From Clonostachys chloroleuca (lineage: Eukaryota > Ascomycota > Sordariomycetes > Hypocreales > Bionectriaceae): 64,000 nucleotides of DNA. Positions 63,789 through 64,000 of the stretch are shown here, piece after piece. A model generated the notes under the pieces. The model was given only the letters and a program-made list of their open reading frames with translations. It searched no databases and was not told the DNA's origin. How positions within the stretch are numbered: position 1 is the stretch's first letter; the number at the start of each line of letters is the position of its first letter. The position numbers were made by a program, and so were the translations under genes. Location: contig JBANAY010000003.1 in assembly GCA_037952775.1 (NCBI GenBank), positions 20,894,001 through 20,958,000 on the forward strand, written 5' to 3'.

Positions 63789-64000
63789 TCACTGAGTTCC
63801 TGAGAACTGCAAAAAAGCCGTCCCGTATCCATTGCCATCTCCCCTAGTCACATCAAGCTGAGGAATTACCATCAATTCAGCACCACCGCCTCTGAAATGC
63901 TCAGCTTTTGCAGGAACCGGCTTCGGTATGGCAAGGAAGGTGTCTTGTATCCTTTTAGCGTGCTTAAGAAACCTTTCCCGGATACTTGGGTGGTCAGGAT
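63789..64000 (-). CDS. Partial open frame leaving the right edge (C-terminal end of an unknown gene)
   Basis: The minus-strand frame is open from 64000 down to a TGA at 63789-63791, about 70 codons. It includes HPSIRERFLKHAKRIQDTF and FRGGGAELMVIPQLDVTRG. The composition and lack of stops look like coding sequence, but I do not recognise the family. The gene would start beyond the window. Confidence 0.4.
   Translation of the reverse strand, partial: PDHPSIRERFLKHAKRIQDTFLAIPKPVPAKAEHFRGGGAELMVIPQLDVTRGDGNGYGTAFLQFSGTQ

Noticed and set aside
1..64000. Secondary-metabolite core genes (PKS, NRPS, terpene synthase)
   Set aside because: None seen. The regulators and tailoring-type enzymes alone do not make a biosynthetic cluster call.

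Overview
The window is nuclear DNA of a filamentous ascomycete (Pezizomycotina). The evidence is short GT-AG introns of about 50-145 bp, three Zn2Cys6 regulators, a HET-domain gene, and a 41.7 kb AT-saturated block with the signature of repeat-induced point mutation (RIP). I cannot name the genus from the sequence.

Left arm (1-12.8 kb, normal composition). A fumarylacetoacetate-hydrolase (FAH) family gene runs off the left edge and is divergent from an anion:cation-symporter type MFS transporter. A Zn2Cys6 regulator follows. Enzyme, transporter and regulator look like a small catabolic cluster. After a 1.5 kb gap come a secreted protein of unknown function and a second Zn2Cys6 regulator, which is divergent from an alpha/beta hydrolase. 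All exon structures given here were worked out by hand from frame continuity and splice signals.

Centre (12.84-54.54 kb). This block has no open frame of 60 codons or more. Surviving C is almost always followed by T or C, and surviving G is almost always preceded by A or G. It is a nested stack of dead retroelements that can still be read. Gypsy I (13352-20885, minus strand) has 376 bp LTRs and a 5 bp target-site duplication (TSD). Gypsy II (23778-34123, plus strand) has a TSD and recognisable reverse transcriptase, RNase H and integrase. Gypsy III is a remnant at 36.7-39.1 kb. Gypsy IV (40099-49349) has 134 bp LTRs, a TSD and recognisable reverse transcriptase. Two solo LTRs also have exact TSDs. 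Scattered through and nested inside these are two related families of about 1 kb, called R1 and R2 here. They have 13-14 bp TSDs, an A-rich 3' end, a shared core and a shared 3' tail. They look like non-LTR, SINE-like retroposons and are the most unusual content of the window.

Right arm (54.54-64 kb, all genes on the minus strand). In order: an SMP-30/gluconolactonase-like beta-propeller whose stop codon touches the RIP block, an orphan frame, a HET-domain gene, a third Zn2Cys6 regulator with an apparent frame break inside its zinc cluster, an FMN-dependent 2-hydroxyacid oxidase ending in the peroxisomal signal SRL, and a partial frame leaving the right edge.

The boundaries of the RIP block lie within about 10 bp of the stop codons of the two flanking genes. 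This suggests that mutation consumed the non-coding flanks while the coding sequences were kept.
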